Of a stretch of DNA of 64,000 nucleotides, positions 35,401 through 47,400 are shown in pieces. Source of the stretch: Haemonchus contortus. Taxonomy: Eukaryota > Nematoda > Chromadorea > Rhabditida > Trichostrongylidae. The notes below the pieces were generated by a model. The model was given only the letters and a program-made list of their open reading frames with translations. It did not search any database and was not told the DNA's origin. Numbering within the stretch: the stretch's first letter is position 1; each line of letters starts with the position of its first letter. The position numbers and the translations under genes were made by a program. Location of the stretch: the NCBI GenBank assembly GCA_000469685.2, contig LS997567.1, forward strand, positions 24,313,090 to 24,377,089, in the 5' to 3' direction.

Positions 35401-38400
35401 GACCAATTGATTCGATGTGGATATGGGTATATACCGTGGAACAATTCTTGTATATCAATCCACATTTGATACATTTTGTTCCATCCGCCTTGCTGGCTTT
35501 CCGAATGCTCATCCCCGAGTAACAAGTAGTTTTGCTGGAACTGCCTAGAAAGTACCGTTAATGGAGCTAACCATCCTAACGAGCCGAATAGCTGCATTTT
35601 GTTGGGTCACAGTTTATTTAGTAATTTCTGGAACAGTTACCAAACTGCAGTGGACATGAAGTATGTCTTCCTTGGCATGCCACAAGCTTCGTAACTCTTT
35701 CCGCAATTCGCTGCTGGCACATTCTTCCAATGGGGTGACATTTTTCAAATAATTTGTTCATTGTCTTGGCTAGCAGAAAAGGAGAGACATTTGGACCAGA
35801 AAGGATCTCTAGAAAATCGCATACCCACCATATTATCATACTTTGGTTGTTCTTTTATGTCGCGTGCCCACACAAACTTAGTCACATCTTTGTCTTTTCA
35901 ACGTGAACGAACATGTGGAAAAGCCTTTCCCACACTGAGACTGTAACATAGGGCTTAAGTCTAAAGAGTGAAATCATCCCATATAGGTTGAAAGTGAAGT
36001 GCGCTCAGTAAGTGATTGAGTGCAGGACAGTCTTTGCAATATGAAGCTGCTTCATAAACGATGCAAAACTCACAAGGTTGGCGAATTTGTGAGCAAAACT
36101 CCAGTCTCGGACAGGACTCGAACCTGTACTTGTCCTTTCCGGGGACCGTCCTCTTATCCCTTACACTACCGAGACCCCGCGAAGGCGAGGGAAAGGACAA
36201 GTACGGGTTCGAGTCCCGTCCGAGACTGGAGTTTCGCCCACGAAATCGCCAACTTTGTGAGACTTTCGCTTCGCGCACTGCGGCGTTAAAACAGCAGTCA
36301 ACAAAACATTAAGTCAAAACAAGTATTAACGTGTAAAAGCTTACAGCTTAACGGTTCTGTGCTGATATTGGCCGACCGGCTCAACACGTTCTACGTGTGA
36401 GTGCTGATAAGCTATGGCATACAAGCCATTAAAAAGGCGAGGGCAAGCGGGGTATTGCGTGTAAAAGCTTACAGCTTAACGGTTCTGTGCTGGGATAGGG
36501 ATGTAAGGGATAAGAGCACGGTAAGGGATAAGAGCACGGTTCCCGGAAAGGACAAGTACGGGTTCGAGTCCCGTCCGAGACTGGAGTTTTGCCCACAAAA
36601 TCGCCAACCTTGTGAGACTTTCGCTTCGCGCACTGCGGCGTCAAAACAGCAGTTAACAAAACATCAAGTCAAAACAAGATGCAAAACTCACTTGTTTCGT
36701 TCTGCGGGGTGATAACTACTTGAGGTTGTATTAACCACCTCGGGGACTTCCTCTTTCCTCCTGTTTTGAAGTTGTCTTCTTAAATTGTGTTTAATTGAAC
36801 GAGAACGGTAGACTATTTCGGAAGTTTTGACGAAGGATTTCAGTCCTCGATGGGCCAGTTTATAATTATGGGAAGGGGAAAAAGGTGATATATAATGGTG
36901 TGCGCACAAAAGAGCCATTTCCAAGCTTTTTATTGGTAGTTTTAGAAAATTCAAGCACTTTCTTTGTCTATAATGAACGTTCTGTTCTCATTGGTCCCGT
37001 GAATTCCTCGATTTCTACGGGTTCACTTTCCCAATACTGAGTGTTCCGTATTCACAGCGGCTATCGGTTCTGAAACAAATCTCGTAGTCGCCATTGACCA
37101 ATATGCAAATTGCAATGGTTTTAGATTTACTTCCATAATCCTTCTTCCAGTCAGTAAGTATCCACAGCGCGTGAGTATTGTGCGCGAGCCTGAGGACATT
37201 GTATTCTCTCTACAGGGAGTTTTCTCAAATCCCAGAACTGGTCAGAACCTGGTATTGGAGCATCGATTCCTCTCTGCTTAATAAACGTACTTGATCATAA
37301 CTTGACCATTCTTCATTAGCTTCACTTAAAATTACCTTCTTTTCTGCGCCCGAAATTACATTTGTTCCACAACGTGTCAGATTAATTTGCTGATCATCGT
37401 CATCCCAGATTCGCGCACTAGCTACCTTCAATCTTTTTCGGCTGGGAGTCTCTCACTCCAAACGTGTATGCTGATAAATTGATGATACCTAAGATTAGAA
37501 GTTGTAGTTCTTCGGCAAGTCTTTTCAAATGAAAGGTCTTTTTGCTCCCTTATCAATAGCCGACTGCCATGGCTATCGTTTAGAAGTCCTACACGTGGTT
37601 GTACCGCCGCCTTTTCTGAACTAGTTTTGTTCCTGATGCATGGAACGAGTGAGAGTTAAGAAGTTGCAGTTGAGCGGGAATATCCCGTAAACTAACCGTA
37701 ACCGGCTTCAGGATCATTTCCACGAAAGAGCTAGGAAAGCTGAGCCTACAAGTAGCCCAGAGACGTGTCTCTTCGAAGATTTTCGAGCTGATAATTCAAC
37801 GTAGAAGCCGGCCGTAGGCAACATCTAACCAACGTGCGAACTTGCGCAGTTATATAGAGAAACATTCGAAACAATTCTGAAGAAAGATGAGATGCTTTTC
37901 TGAACGTAGTCGACCAGACTGCGAAAAACGTGCCAATGTCTCAATAGCTCCGTCAATCACAAGACCGAAGTAACTTCCATTCGTCAACATGACTTTCTGT
38001 CAATGCATTCGAAGGGCGAAGAAGAAGGCCATTAACGACTTCTACTCGTAACGCTTCGACAGTCACTTCTTCTTGCCCTTGAAATACTCCGATTAACTGA
38101 ACTCCTCTATATGCTCGTTTCCACTGAAAGGTGAAGATGAAGGATGAAGTTCAATGCGTCAAGCAAATTCTTTTGGGATGCGCTCTCGTATTTGACTTCC
38201 ATTCAGAGTTCTGTGGCATATTGCACGCGTATTTGACCAACACAATGATTCGCTGTGGCTATATCATGTGCGAGTCAGTGCTACCATGCTTTCAGATGAG
38301 GATGGTACCACCAATCAACCGACTCGGGAACAAAAGGAGATTTGGTTAGAATAGGGAAATAACGATCTAGTATTCGAACCCGTGAACATGCGGGAGTGAT

Positions 38401-41400
38401 AGTGTGCTACTTGACCCTACGACAACTCCACCCTGATTTCTTATACAAAGAGTCAATGCAGGTTATGTCACCACTCTATGGAGAGTATCCAATTATTACT
38501 TTTGAAATAGCCAAAGTGGCGCTTAAGGACTACCGAAGATTTAGAAACTGTTCGAATGTTCAGGGAGAGGTTTCACAGGATTTCCTGCGCGATGTATTCA
38601 CCCATTCATACTTCCAATTCAGACCTTTGCCTTTGCGACAAGACAGAATCGCAAAGACAAAATCTCAAAGAGGTACTATAAATGAGGTAATTCATCGAAT
38701 GTGCTCCGTGTTTTTTTTTTTGCCATCTTTGTCTTTGCTGCATGACAAATTCACAAGAGCAAACTCAAGAAAACACCCGCAGAAGGACCATGAAGGAGGT
38801 GAGTTATGAAAGATGTTTTGTACTCCTGTGCCGTTCTAGTTAAAGCCACAAGAGATCAGTTGAAAAAATGGGGATGAAAAAAAATTACAAATAATCACCC
38901 CTTTTTCTGATTTATACATAGAAAATTGTCTTGGATCGCAAACAACTCGCGAATAAAAATCATTTCGTTGGGTCTCTTGGAAGCGAAGCCTCGAATTCAA
39001 AATGTAAAACTGCTGTAGTATTCTTATAAAATGTATAATAAGCAAGGAAAACTGAATTTTTTTTCGATTTTCCATATTTCTTTGCAGGTTACGATCATGT
39101 CACTCCTACTACAGACCCTGGTCGGATTTTTACTGTGTTTTTTGGTTTGATTGGTATTCCTCTCATGTTTATTACAGCAGCCGACATAGGGAAGTTCTTG
39201 TCAGAGATAGTAATTAGGTGAGTGACCCTGAATGTTAACCGTTTATCATTCTAATACTTTTTATACTGCAAAGTCGATCGAATGCTTGGCTCACACGGGG
39301 CCAACCCCCTTATTATCACATAGACGGAAAGCCAGGCTAGCGCTTAACTTTTCTTCTTTGATGTAAAGAGAGAAGATTTATGAATAGCAATCAATTGCAG
39401 TACAAATCGAACGTTTTCGATGGACTGACCTGTTAATCGACTTCTAGTGATGCTATTGTAACAAAACCAACATCACATCTACTCTGCTCACCTGAAACTT
39501 GAATTCTTTCCTTCGAACAGCTGCTAAGCCATAGATACCACGTCATTTACATCAGAAAACGATGTTAACCGGTATCGGCTGACTGATATTGATCGTTACA
39601 AATGATTCCAGTTCACATTATAAGCCCCTTCTGTCTCTAGATCCAAGTATTCTACATTCTACAGGGAATGGAAGGCGGGAGACACGAATATTGTGGCGAA
39701 CAGTTGATAGGTGGGGTAGGTAGGTAGGTAGGTAGGTAGGTAGGTAGGTAGGTAGGTAGGTAGGTAGGTAGGTAGGTAGGTAGGTAGGTAGGTAGGTAGG
39801 TAGGTAGGTAGGTAGGTAGGTAGGTAGGTAGGTAGGTAGGTAGGTAGGTAGGTAGGTAGGTAGGGTAGGTAGGTAGGTAGGTAGGTAGGTAGGTAGGTAG
39901 GTAGGTAGGTAGGTAGGTAGGTAGGTAGGTAGGTAGGTAGGTAGGTAGGTAGGTAGGTAGGTAGGTAGGTAGGTAGGTAGGTAGGTAGGTAGGTAGGTAG
40001 GTAGGTAGGTAGGTAGGTAGGTAGGTAGGTAGGTAGGTAGGTAGGTAGGTAGGTAGGTAGGTAGGTAGGTAGGTAGGTAGGTAGGTAGGTAGGTAGGTAG
40101 GTAGGTAGGTAGGTAGGTAGGTAGGTAGGTAGGTAGGTAGGTAGGTAGGTAGGTAGGTAGGTAGGTAGGTAGGTAGGTAGGTAGGTAGGTAGGTAGGTAG
40201 GTAGGTAGGTAGGTAGGTAGGTAGGTAGGTAGGTAGGTAGGTAGGTAGGTAGGTAGGTAGGTAGGTAGGTAGGTAGGTAGGTAGGTAGGTAGGTAGGTAG
40301 GTAGGTAGGTAGGTAGGTAGGTAGGTAGGTAGGTAGGTAGGTAGGTAGGTAGGTAGGTAGGTAGGTAGGTAGGTAGGTAGGTAGGTAGGTAGGTAGGTAG
40401 GTAGGTAGGTAGGTAGGTAGGTAGGTAGGTAGGTAGGTAGGTAGGTAGGTAGGTAGGTAGGTAGGTAGGTAGGTAGGTAGGTAGGTAGGTAGGTAGGTAG
40501 GTAGGTAGGTAGGTAGGTAGGTAGGTAGGTAGGTAGGTAGGTAGGTAGGTAGGTAGGTAGGTAGGTAGGTAGGTAGGTAGGTAGGTAGGTAGGTAGGTAG
40601 GTAGGTAGGTAGGTAGGTAGGTAGGTAGGTAGGTAGGTAGGTAGGTAGGTAGGTAGGTAGGTAGGTAGGTAGGTAGGTAGGTAGGTAGGTAGGTAGGTAG
40701 GTAGGTAGGTAGGTAGGTAGGTAGGTAGGTAGGTAGGTAGGTAGGTAGGTAGGTAGGTAGGTAGGTAGGTAGGTAGGTAGGTAGGTAGGTAGGTAGGTAG
40801 GTAGGTAGGTAGGTAGGTAGGTAGGTAGGTAGGTAGGTAGGTAGGTAGGTAGGTAGGTAGGTAGGTAGGTAGGTAGGTAGGTAGGTAGGTAGGTAGGTAG
40901 GTAGGTAGGTAGGTAGGTAGGTAGGTAGGTAGGTAGGTAGGTAGGTAGGTAAGGTAGGTAGGTAGGTAGGTAGGTAGGTAGGTAGGTAGGGTAGGTAGGT
41001 AGGTAGGTAGGTAGGTACATGCACACACAGCCGCTCATAGGCAATTCATTGACATATAACACACTTTGTCGCGTTCAGGTCGTCAGATATTCGATCCGTT
41101 TGAGTGGATAACAATTGCCCCGAACCTTGTTCGCCAGGAACATTGGATTTTCCTTTACCCTCGAATGTATCAAAAAATTCGGAGCATCGTCCCATCTAAA
41201 ACGCTCCATAGAGTGAAACTTACTATACACCCTTAATGCACATTGTTCAGACTTCTAAGAGGGTGAGAGAGGTTTGTTCAAGCAGGAGGGGCCGCGCGGT
41301 GTAGGAAATTCTTGTCTGCTCGATGACCTCCTAAACATTCTTCAGCAGTTGCTCGCCCCTTTCTTCCTTCTGTTTGTTTCCATTACAAATTTCCACCCAG

Positions 41401-44400
41401 GTACATCTGAATAGAGCTTTAGAAGGTGTTACTGCTATTGATTGTGAATAACGAATCAGCTAGAAGCCCGTTTCTGGTAATCATAGTCGTTGCTAGGATT
41501 ATTCGCAACCCGATTCTTCCAGAAACGTTGTAACATTACTCCTGGATTCGTCCTGTCTTCTCGACTTTCGAAATAATAGGAACGAGATCGTTGTAAAGCG
41601 AAGATGATGTGAGTGCAAGTCGTCGATCTACACTCACATGTATTTCCACCCTATAGGTCCCCTCGCCAGCGCTGGAAAACTTGTGCACGATGATATCGCC
41701 CTGCCAAATCCCTCTCTTCATTCCGATTATGTTTTCTTATAAGATATATTCGTGTGAATGTCATTACCTTTATGTTCTGGGTTGGAGCCCTCTTGTTGCA
41801 AGGGCTTGTATCACTGCTTCTCGACGACATCAAAAGCTACTCGAATTAATGAGCGTAAGACATGACGGCGTCTCGTTCTCTTGCGGCACCTAACTGTAAT
41901 GGACATATAACAGATGATCGTAGAGCAGTAAGACCCCCTCCGTTCCTGATCAATCGCGTGACTTTGTCCTTGGTACAATACTCTGCCCTTCCTGCGGAAA
42001 ACGAATTGTATCAATGGCCTCTATGTAGACTACAAGCAGCCGGCAAATTAAGCAATAGCAATGGCAGTGACATTCTTTATCGACATAGCAGGGTGTCTGA
42101 TTTTGATGGTCGAGTTGATATGACGACATTTTGGAGCAGAGTGTCTGATTTTGATGGTCGAGTTGATATGACGACATTTTGACCCTACTTGAGATGTTAG
42201 GAAGGCAGGTAGACGTGACTATCAATCTGATCGGTCTAAAACTCGTAGATGACATTTCTAATTACTTCGAGGGATGCAATAACTGTTCTCTCAGAAGACG
42301 AAGCGGAATTATAATATAAGACTTCAGGTTGAAGATGGTGCAATGTACACCTTCATAAAAGTGTTCACCACGCAACTTTCAAGCCCATCGCGATCAAGCG
42401 GGCTTCCGTAGCAGCGAATTGTCGTGGACGGTGTTGGTCCCTTTCTTATGAACTTAAAGGTCCCTTTCTTGAACCATTACTTGTCATTCCATGAGCGATA
42501 TCGGAGCGCAGGCAAAGAAAATTGATGAATTAAGGGTTAAATCATATCCTGCAATCGTATACTTCATTTTAAACTGTAAGGCTTTTGTTAAAATTGATGT
42601 TCATGCCCGATTAGCAGAAAGCCTACACCTCCGACGCCTCTACTGTCACATGTTCCATTCATTATTCCTCAATCTACAAAAATACAAGAACGGGCCATAT
42701 CCTCTCGTCTCGGTTAACTCGATGACACTACCTGTACTACATACTTAATCTACACAGTCGATCACCACAACGGTCTTTCCTCGTTTGGGCAGCCTATTAT
42801 AGTCGTAAAACTTTAGCGTTGAGGCCTCGAGGTCTAGGGAAATAAGAACCTTTTATATCAAGTTCTTGACTACTAGACATCCGTGAGCAGCTTGCCAAGA
42901 GCCGGCGTGATGGCTATGTGTGCCACGGACGGGTAGTAAGGCTTCATCAAAAGAAACAAGGAGAAAGGCAACTCTGAATGTTTCGTCAAGTACTTCCTGT
43001 ACTACGAATGCAAGACTCTGGCTGGGCCATCACGCAGCACAGCATGTGCAAAAGCAAACACTCCACAAACACAGGCATGGACATGCTTGCGCCAAAATAC
43101 AAGGTGTAAATAGACTAAAACTGCAGTAACCAATAACATAGACTTGGATGCCCCAACGGTGACCCATTATCGATTCAGGCTATTCACGAGGAGGAATTTT
43201 GTACCTTGCCACCATTTGGTAATTTCTCAGTTTGAAAGATTCCCCACTAGAAGTAGTTTGTGAGTCTCGGTAATATTTTTATTAGGTCGAAAGGAAAGTT
43301 CTTGTCGTTTACACGCACGCTCCATAAAAATTTTGCCGCTTGAATCAGACCTATCAATGTGTTGTGCTCTTTAGGTGAGCCATAAGTTGCTCTTCCTGTC
43401 AGAGCACTTCTCACGAAATGTCGTAAGGTTTTGAAAATATTTACGACGTTTCCTTCCTATAAGGGGCTTCAGCTGTCCGTGCGACACAGGATTCAACACA
43501 GAGGGATAACGCTTCCGTTAGTTTGTTCTCAAAATTGTATCGCAGACTTGGAACGAAGATTTGATATCGGCCCTTCCGGCAATATAGATCTCATCTCGAA
43601 CGGCTATGCGACCTATTATTATTTCAGACCGAGAGCGTTCAAATTTCATGAGATACTGCCGCCAAGATGGGAAGATTAACAGAAATAGGCAGGACCAGAC
43701 TCCTTGAAGGGAGGAGGAACCTTCCCCGAAATTTTGTCAGCTCGGAGTTTACTTTCGAATTCGGAAGGAATGCAGGGAGAGGATCAATCTGGAACACTGT
43801 CGGTCGGTGGGCGGATGGTCCAAGAGCGGAGCGTGCGCTAAAGAGCGTGATATGAGCTAAACTTTGCTGCAAACTTGGGCAGGTCAGAGATGGACCAAGG
43901 TTTTAGTTACACATGACTTGAGCAGAGCTCTGCTTAAGTCGTCTTGGGCACTCAGGAAGTGTGTCGGGGTGGTTGAAAAGTATAGGACGCCACATTTGTA
44001 AGGTGTCATTGAAGATGACTGACAGGTAGATAAATCTACTACATTGAGGATCAGAGTAGAGCTGCATAGGACGTTCGGAGTTCAGTCTTTCCGCTCTTAA
44101 ACAACCGTCTTGACGTTCGATAACTGAACAATAGTGCGCCGCAGGTAGTCTACGTCGATAACGTCTTACGTCTTTTGAAGCACTTGTAGCGTCCAAAGAG
44201 CGGTAGAAGCGTCCTGCGATCTTGCCCTTCAAAAGCTCGAACGCAAAGCTCGAGTCTATTAGATTGAGATCTTTTGAAAAGGGGAAAACGTCTCTCCCCC
44301 CCCCCCCATTAACGAGAGAAGTGCGCAGCGGTTGCGGCTCTCGCGGGATTTTTAGGCTTGCAAAGCGAGCTTAGTCTTGCTGAAGGGCAAACAATTGATC

Positions 44401-47400
44401 ACCGAAATGCTCACCGATCCAGATCAAAAGGGTGTTCATTAAAAGTACCTCTTGATCAATCAATCGATTTTCACACTTCTGTCGATGAAGGCTAGTAATG
44501 TTTTGGGTTTTGATGTCACTCCAGCTCAAATAATCACAGTTCCGGCAAGTGTTTGGCTATGCACGAGACGACGTTTTGAGGACAAGTTGTCAGCTTTCGG
44601 CACTAATTGCCTCGGCTTTGATTGTTTGAGAGTATCTAATTCAGAAATTTATCACTACAAATCACGTCAGAGATGCGGCGCTCTCTGAGCTCCCTAAGAA
44701 GATGTTTGCATTTTATCTGCTAACTTTGTTGTTACTGCTCCGAAATAATTGTTCTCGACAGAGCCAATAATGTTCAGGATAGGGCCGCTTTTCACTATTT
44801 TCTGGATGGCTGGGCAACTAATATCGAGGTCAGAACCACTCCGATCCTTGCTGACTCCATCGTTGCGGATGATATTCGTCCTAATGGTAGCACGAATCCT
44901 CAGTGTGTTCGCTGTTTTAGGTCATCCACGTTTTGCAATTTTAGAAGCATGTCTCCAACCCTTGAGAACAACAGAGATATTTCGAACGGTTGAAAAGCGA
45001 AGCCGATTCGTTTTGCGATGTCACAACTCCTAAAACCTTCTCTGAGCAACTTCTCGATGATGGATCGATGCGCAGAAACTCCCATAGCGATGGTTCAGAC
45101 AGGCGATTGATCAGATGACTTGAAGAGATTCTTTCGCACCTCCTGCGCTTCCAAAAAGTCTCATGAGATTTCAAAAGTACCCGCTGAGAAGGTGCCGACA
45201 AGCGCCAAACGACGCGTCCTACTTTTCAGCCACTCGTATATGTGTTCGGCCGCAGAATCATGACCTCTGTCCTCGCACACCTGCGCTGCGAATTTTGGAG
45301 GGAAGCGATTCTGGTAGGCTTGGTTGCTGGCGTTAGGCTACGTTCAACATGAAAAGGTTGATAGCTCTCTGGCCTCAGCCGGGCGCTTTGTCTGATATAC
45401 AGTAGCGGCCATAAGTCTCTGGTGCTTCTCCAAACGTAACTTTTTTCCTAATGAAGGAATTCAAGAAAAATTTTGCTATGTTAAACCTCACCTTGTACCA
45501 AACCAGTAATAGTTTTGGCTCCAGAATGGGGGGATCAGGAGCTGCGCGGAGAGGTTCTACTACAGAAGCGATTTTGTGAAGCTGATTTCAAGGTTAGCGA
45601 TAAATGCATTCTTGCAGATCGGAGCAAGTTCAATTTGTTGGAAAAAAGTTTCAAATACGGTACGGACGACGTCCATCTAAGGAAAGTTTCTATGTAAATA
45701 CACCCGTCCTACAACTAAGCATGGCGGAAGGAGTGTGAGGGTATACGGTGCCTTGTCCTCGAACGGAATGGGCCTTATTTTGAAAATTGACGGCACGATG
45801 AGAGGGGTGTAGTGCAAGAACATGACGGCCGACATCGTGTTGCCGTGGGCACAGCATCGAAGCCAGCAGCACAGATCCTGCAGCAGGGTAACGATCCAAA
45901 ACACTTCTCAATAGTTGTGAAGGCGGCCTTCAGCTAACAGCGAACCATACTTCTGGAGAGATCTATAGCGTCTTTCGAGCAAACTTTGGGAAGAGAGCAA
46001 AGAAAAATTTGCTCAATAAGCGAAGGAGAGAACGTCATGCCAGTGTCTACCATTCAGAAACTAATCGACTCGATGTCTTCCCATTGCAATGCCATCATCA
46101 AAAGTCGAGGCTTTCTCACCGAATATCGATGTTTTTCATGTTTCATATGTTGCTATTACGAAATAAAATAGTTTTAGTAGGTCGACGCCACCTGTATTTC
46201 CCACCGAAATTGAGTTTATTCTCCCTAGCGTACCTTGAACAAAAGCAAATTGCAGATTAATGGTGGTAAGTAATGATATGCTTTCGATAAACATACTAAA
46301 ATTCCATATGACTTTATAAAGTAGGAAAAAGTTTTAATTGGAAAAGCGGTTCAAGACTTTTGGCCGCTATTGTACGTGCTACATGTACTTGGATCGCCGG
46401 GCCAGCGCCGGACATCCCTCCTTCTCGTGTTGAAGTTGATCCGCCGCCTGCACATTTATGAATTTGAAAGCTCTAGTCCAAGACAAGGAGTTATCTTTCC
46501 TTAATTTCCAGCGGATTACAGTGACAGGCACACTCCGTGCGCACCTCACTCGTCGTGAATAAGGTCATATTCTAGTCCTGCGTTTTGAGTTGATGTTTCA
46601 TTAGCTGCTATTATTATATTTTGCTGCAATCCCGCGATACAAAAGTCTCAGAAGGCTGGCGAGCCCGTACTCGCACTATCCGTGGACCGTGCTCTTATCC
46701 CTTATACTCCTCTAATCGATGCACCATAAGATAGTTCTCTCGCGATCCAACACCAACGACCGATCGACTTATATCCTTAGACCAGGGTAATAAGTCCACT
46801 CAGTCGACCGATTAGTAATGTGCAGTAATTATAACAATAATCACAAATAAACAAACCTTAACCTGGGAAAAAATAGAAGTGATGAGTCAATTTAAATAAG
46901 AAAAAGTGAAAGTGCGATGGAATATGGCATCTGTACGGCTTTTATGCTATTCCCAGCTGTTGCAGTTCGAATCTGGAGGGGATCGTCCCTTGTTAATTGT
47001 TTTTGCTTTGCTAGTCTGACTCACATCTGCGATACCTTTCAGAACTGTGCTCGCCTTGTTTCTGTCTATGAGCGAACACAGGGTATGCACGTATGATAAT
47101 GCCCAACAACAACACGACTCCGCAAAACAGTGAAATGTTTTACTTGCTGAATTCATTATCTCTTCAGGGCACATGCATGTTGGTTCCACCTATCTACTGA
47201 TCCCTTGCACTAGCGCAATGTAATTTCAGTTTAATGCGGCTACAGAGACGATAGGAAGGGTCTGAAGAGGATCTGCGAACTTGTAACACAGAAATCATTT
47301 GAGTATGAAGTGGAAACGTCTTGTAGATACATGAAGCGGAACAATTGACCATGTGTTGTTGGCAACCCAGATCTTGTACTACTCATTTAAGGACCTACGG

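Noticed and set aside
36104..36175. A 72-nt tRNA-like fold, possibly a tRNA-Ser(GGA)
   Set aside because: No long variable arm, C in place of the invariant U before the anticodon, an imperfect D stem, and the same sequence is repeated with a shared tail. It is a SINE head.
39715..41017. Possible telomere-like or CRISPR-like array
   Set aside because: The unit is GTAG, not the nematode telomere TTAGGC, and there are no spacers; a eukaryotic intron is not a CRISPR context.
39618..41062. Three overlapping minus-strand frames of ~460 codons reading YLPT repeats
   Set aside because: They are the GTAG microsatellite translated in each frame; a 4-base repeat without stops is open in all three.
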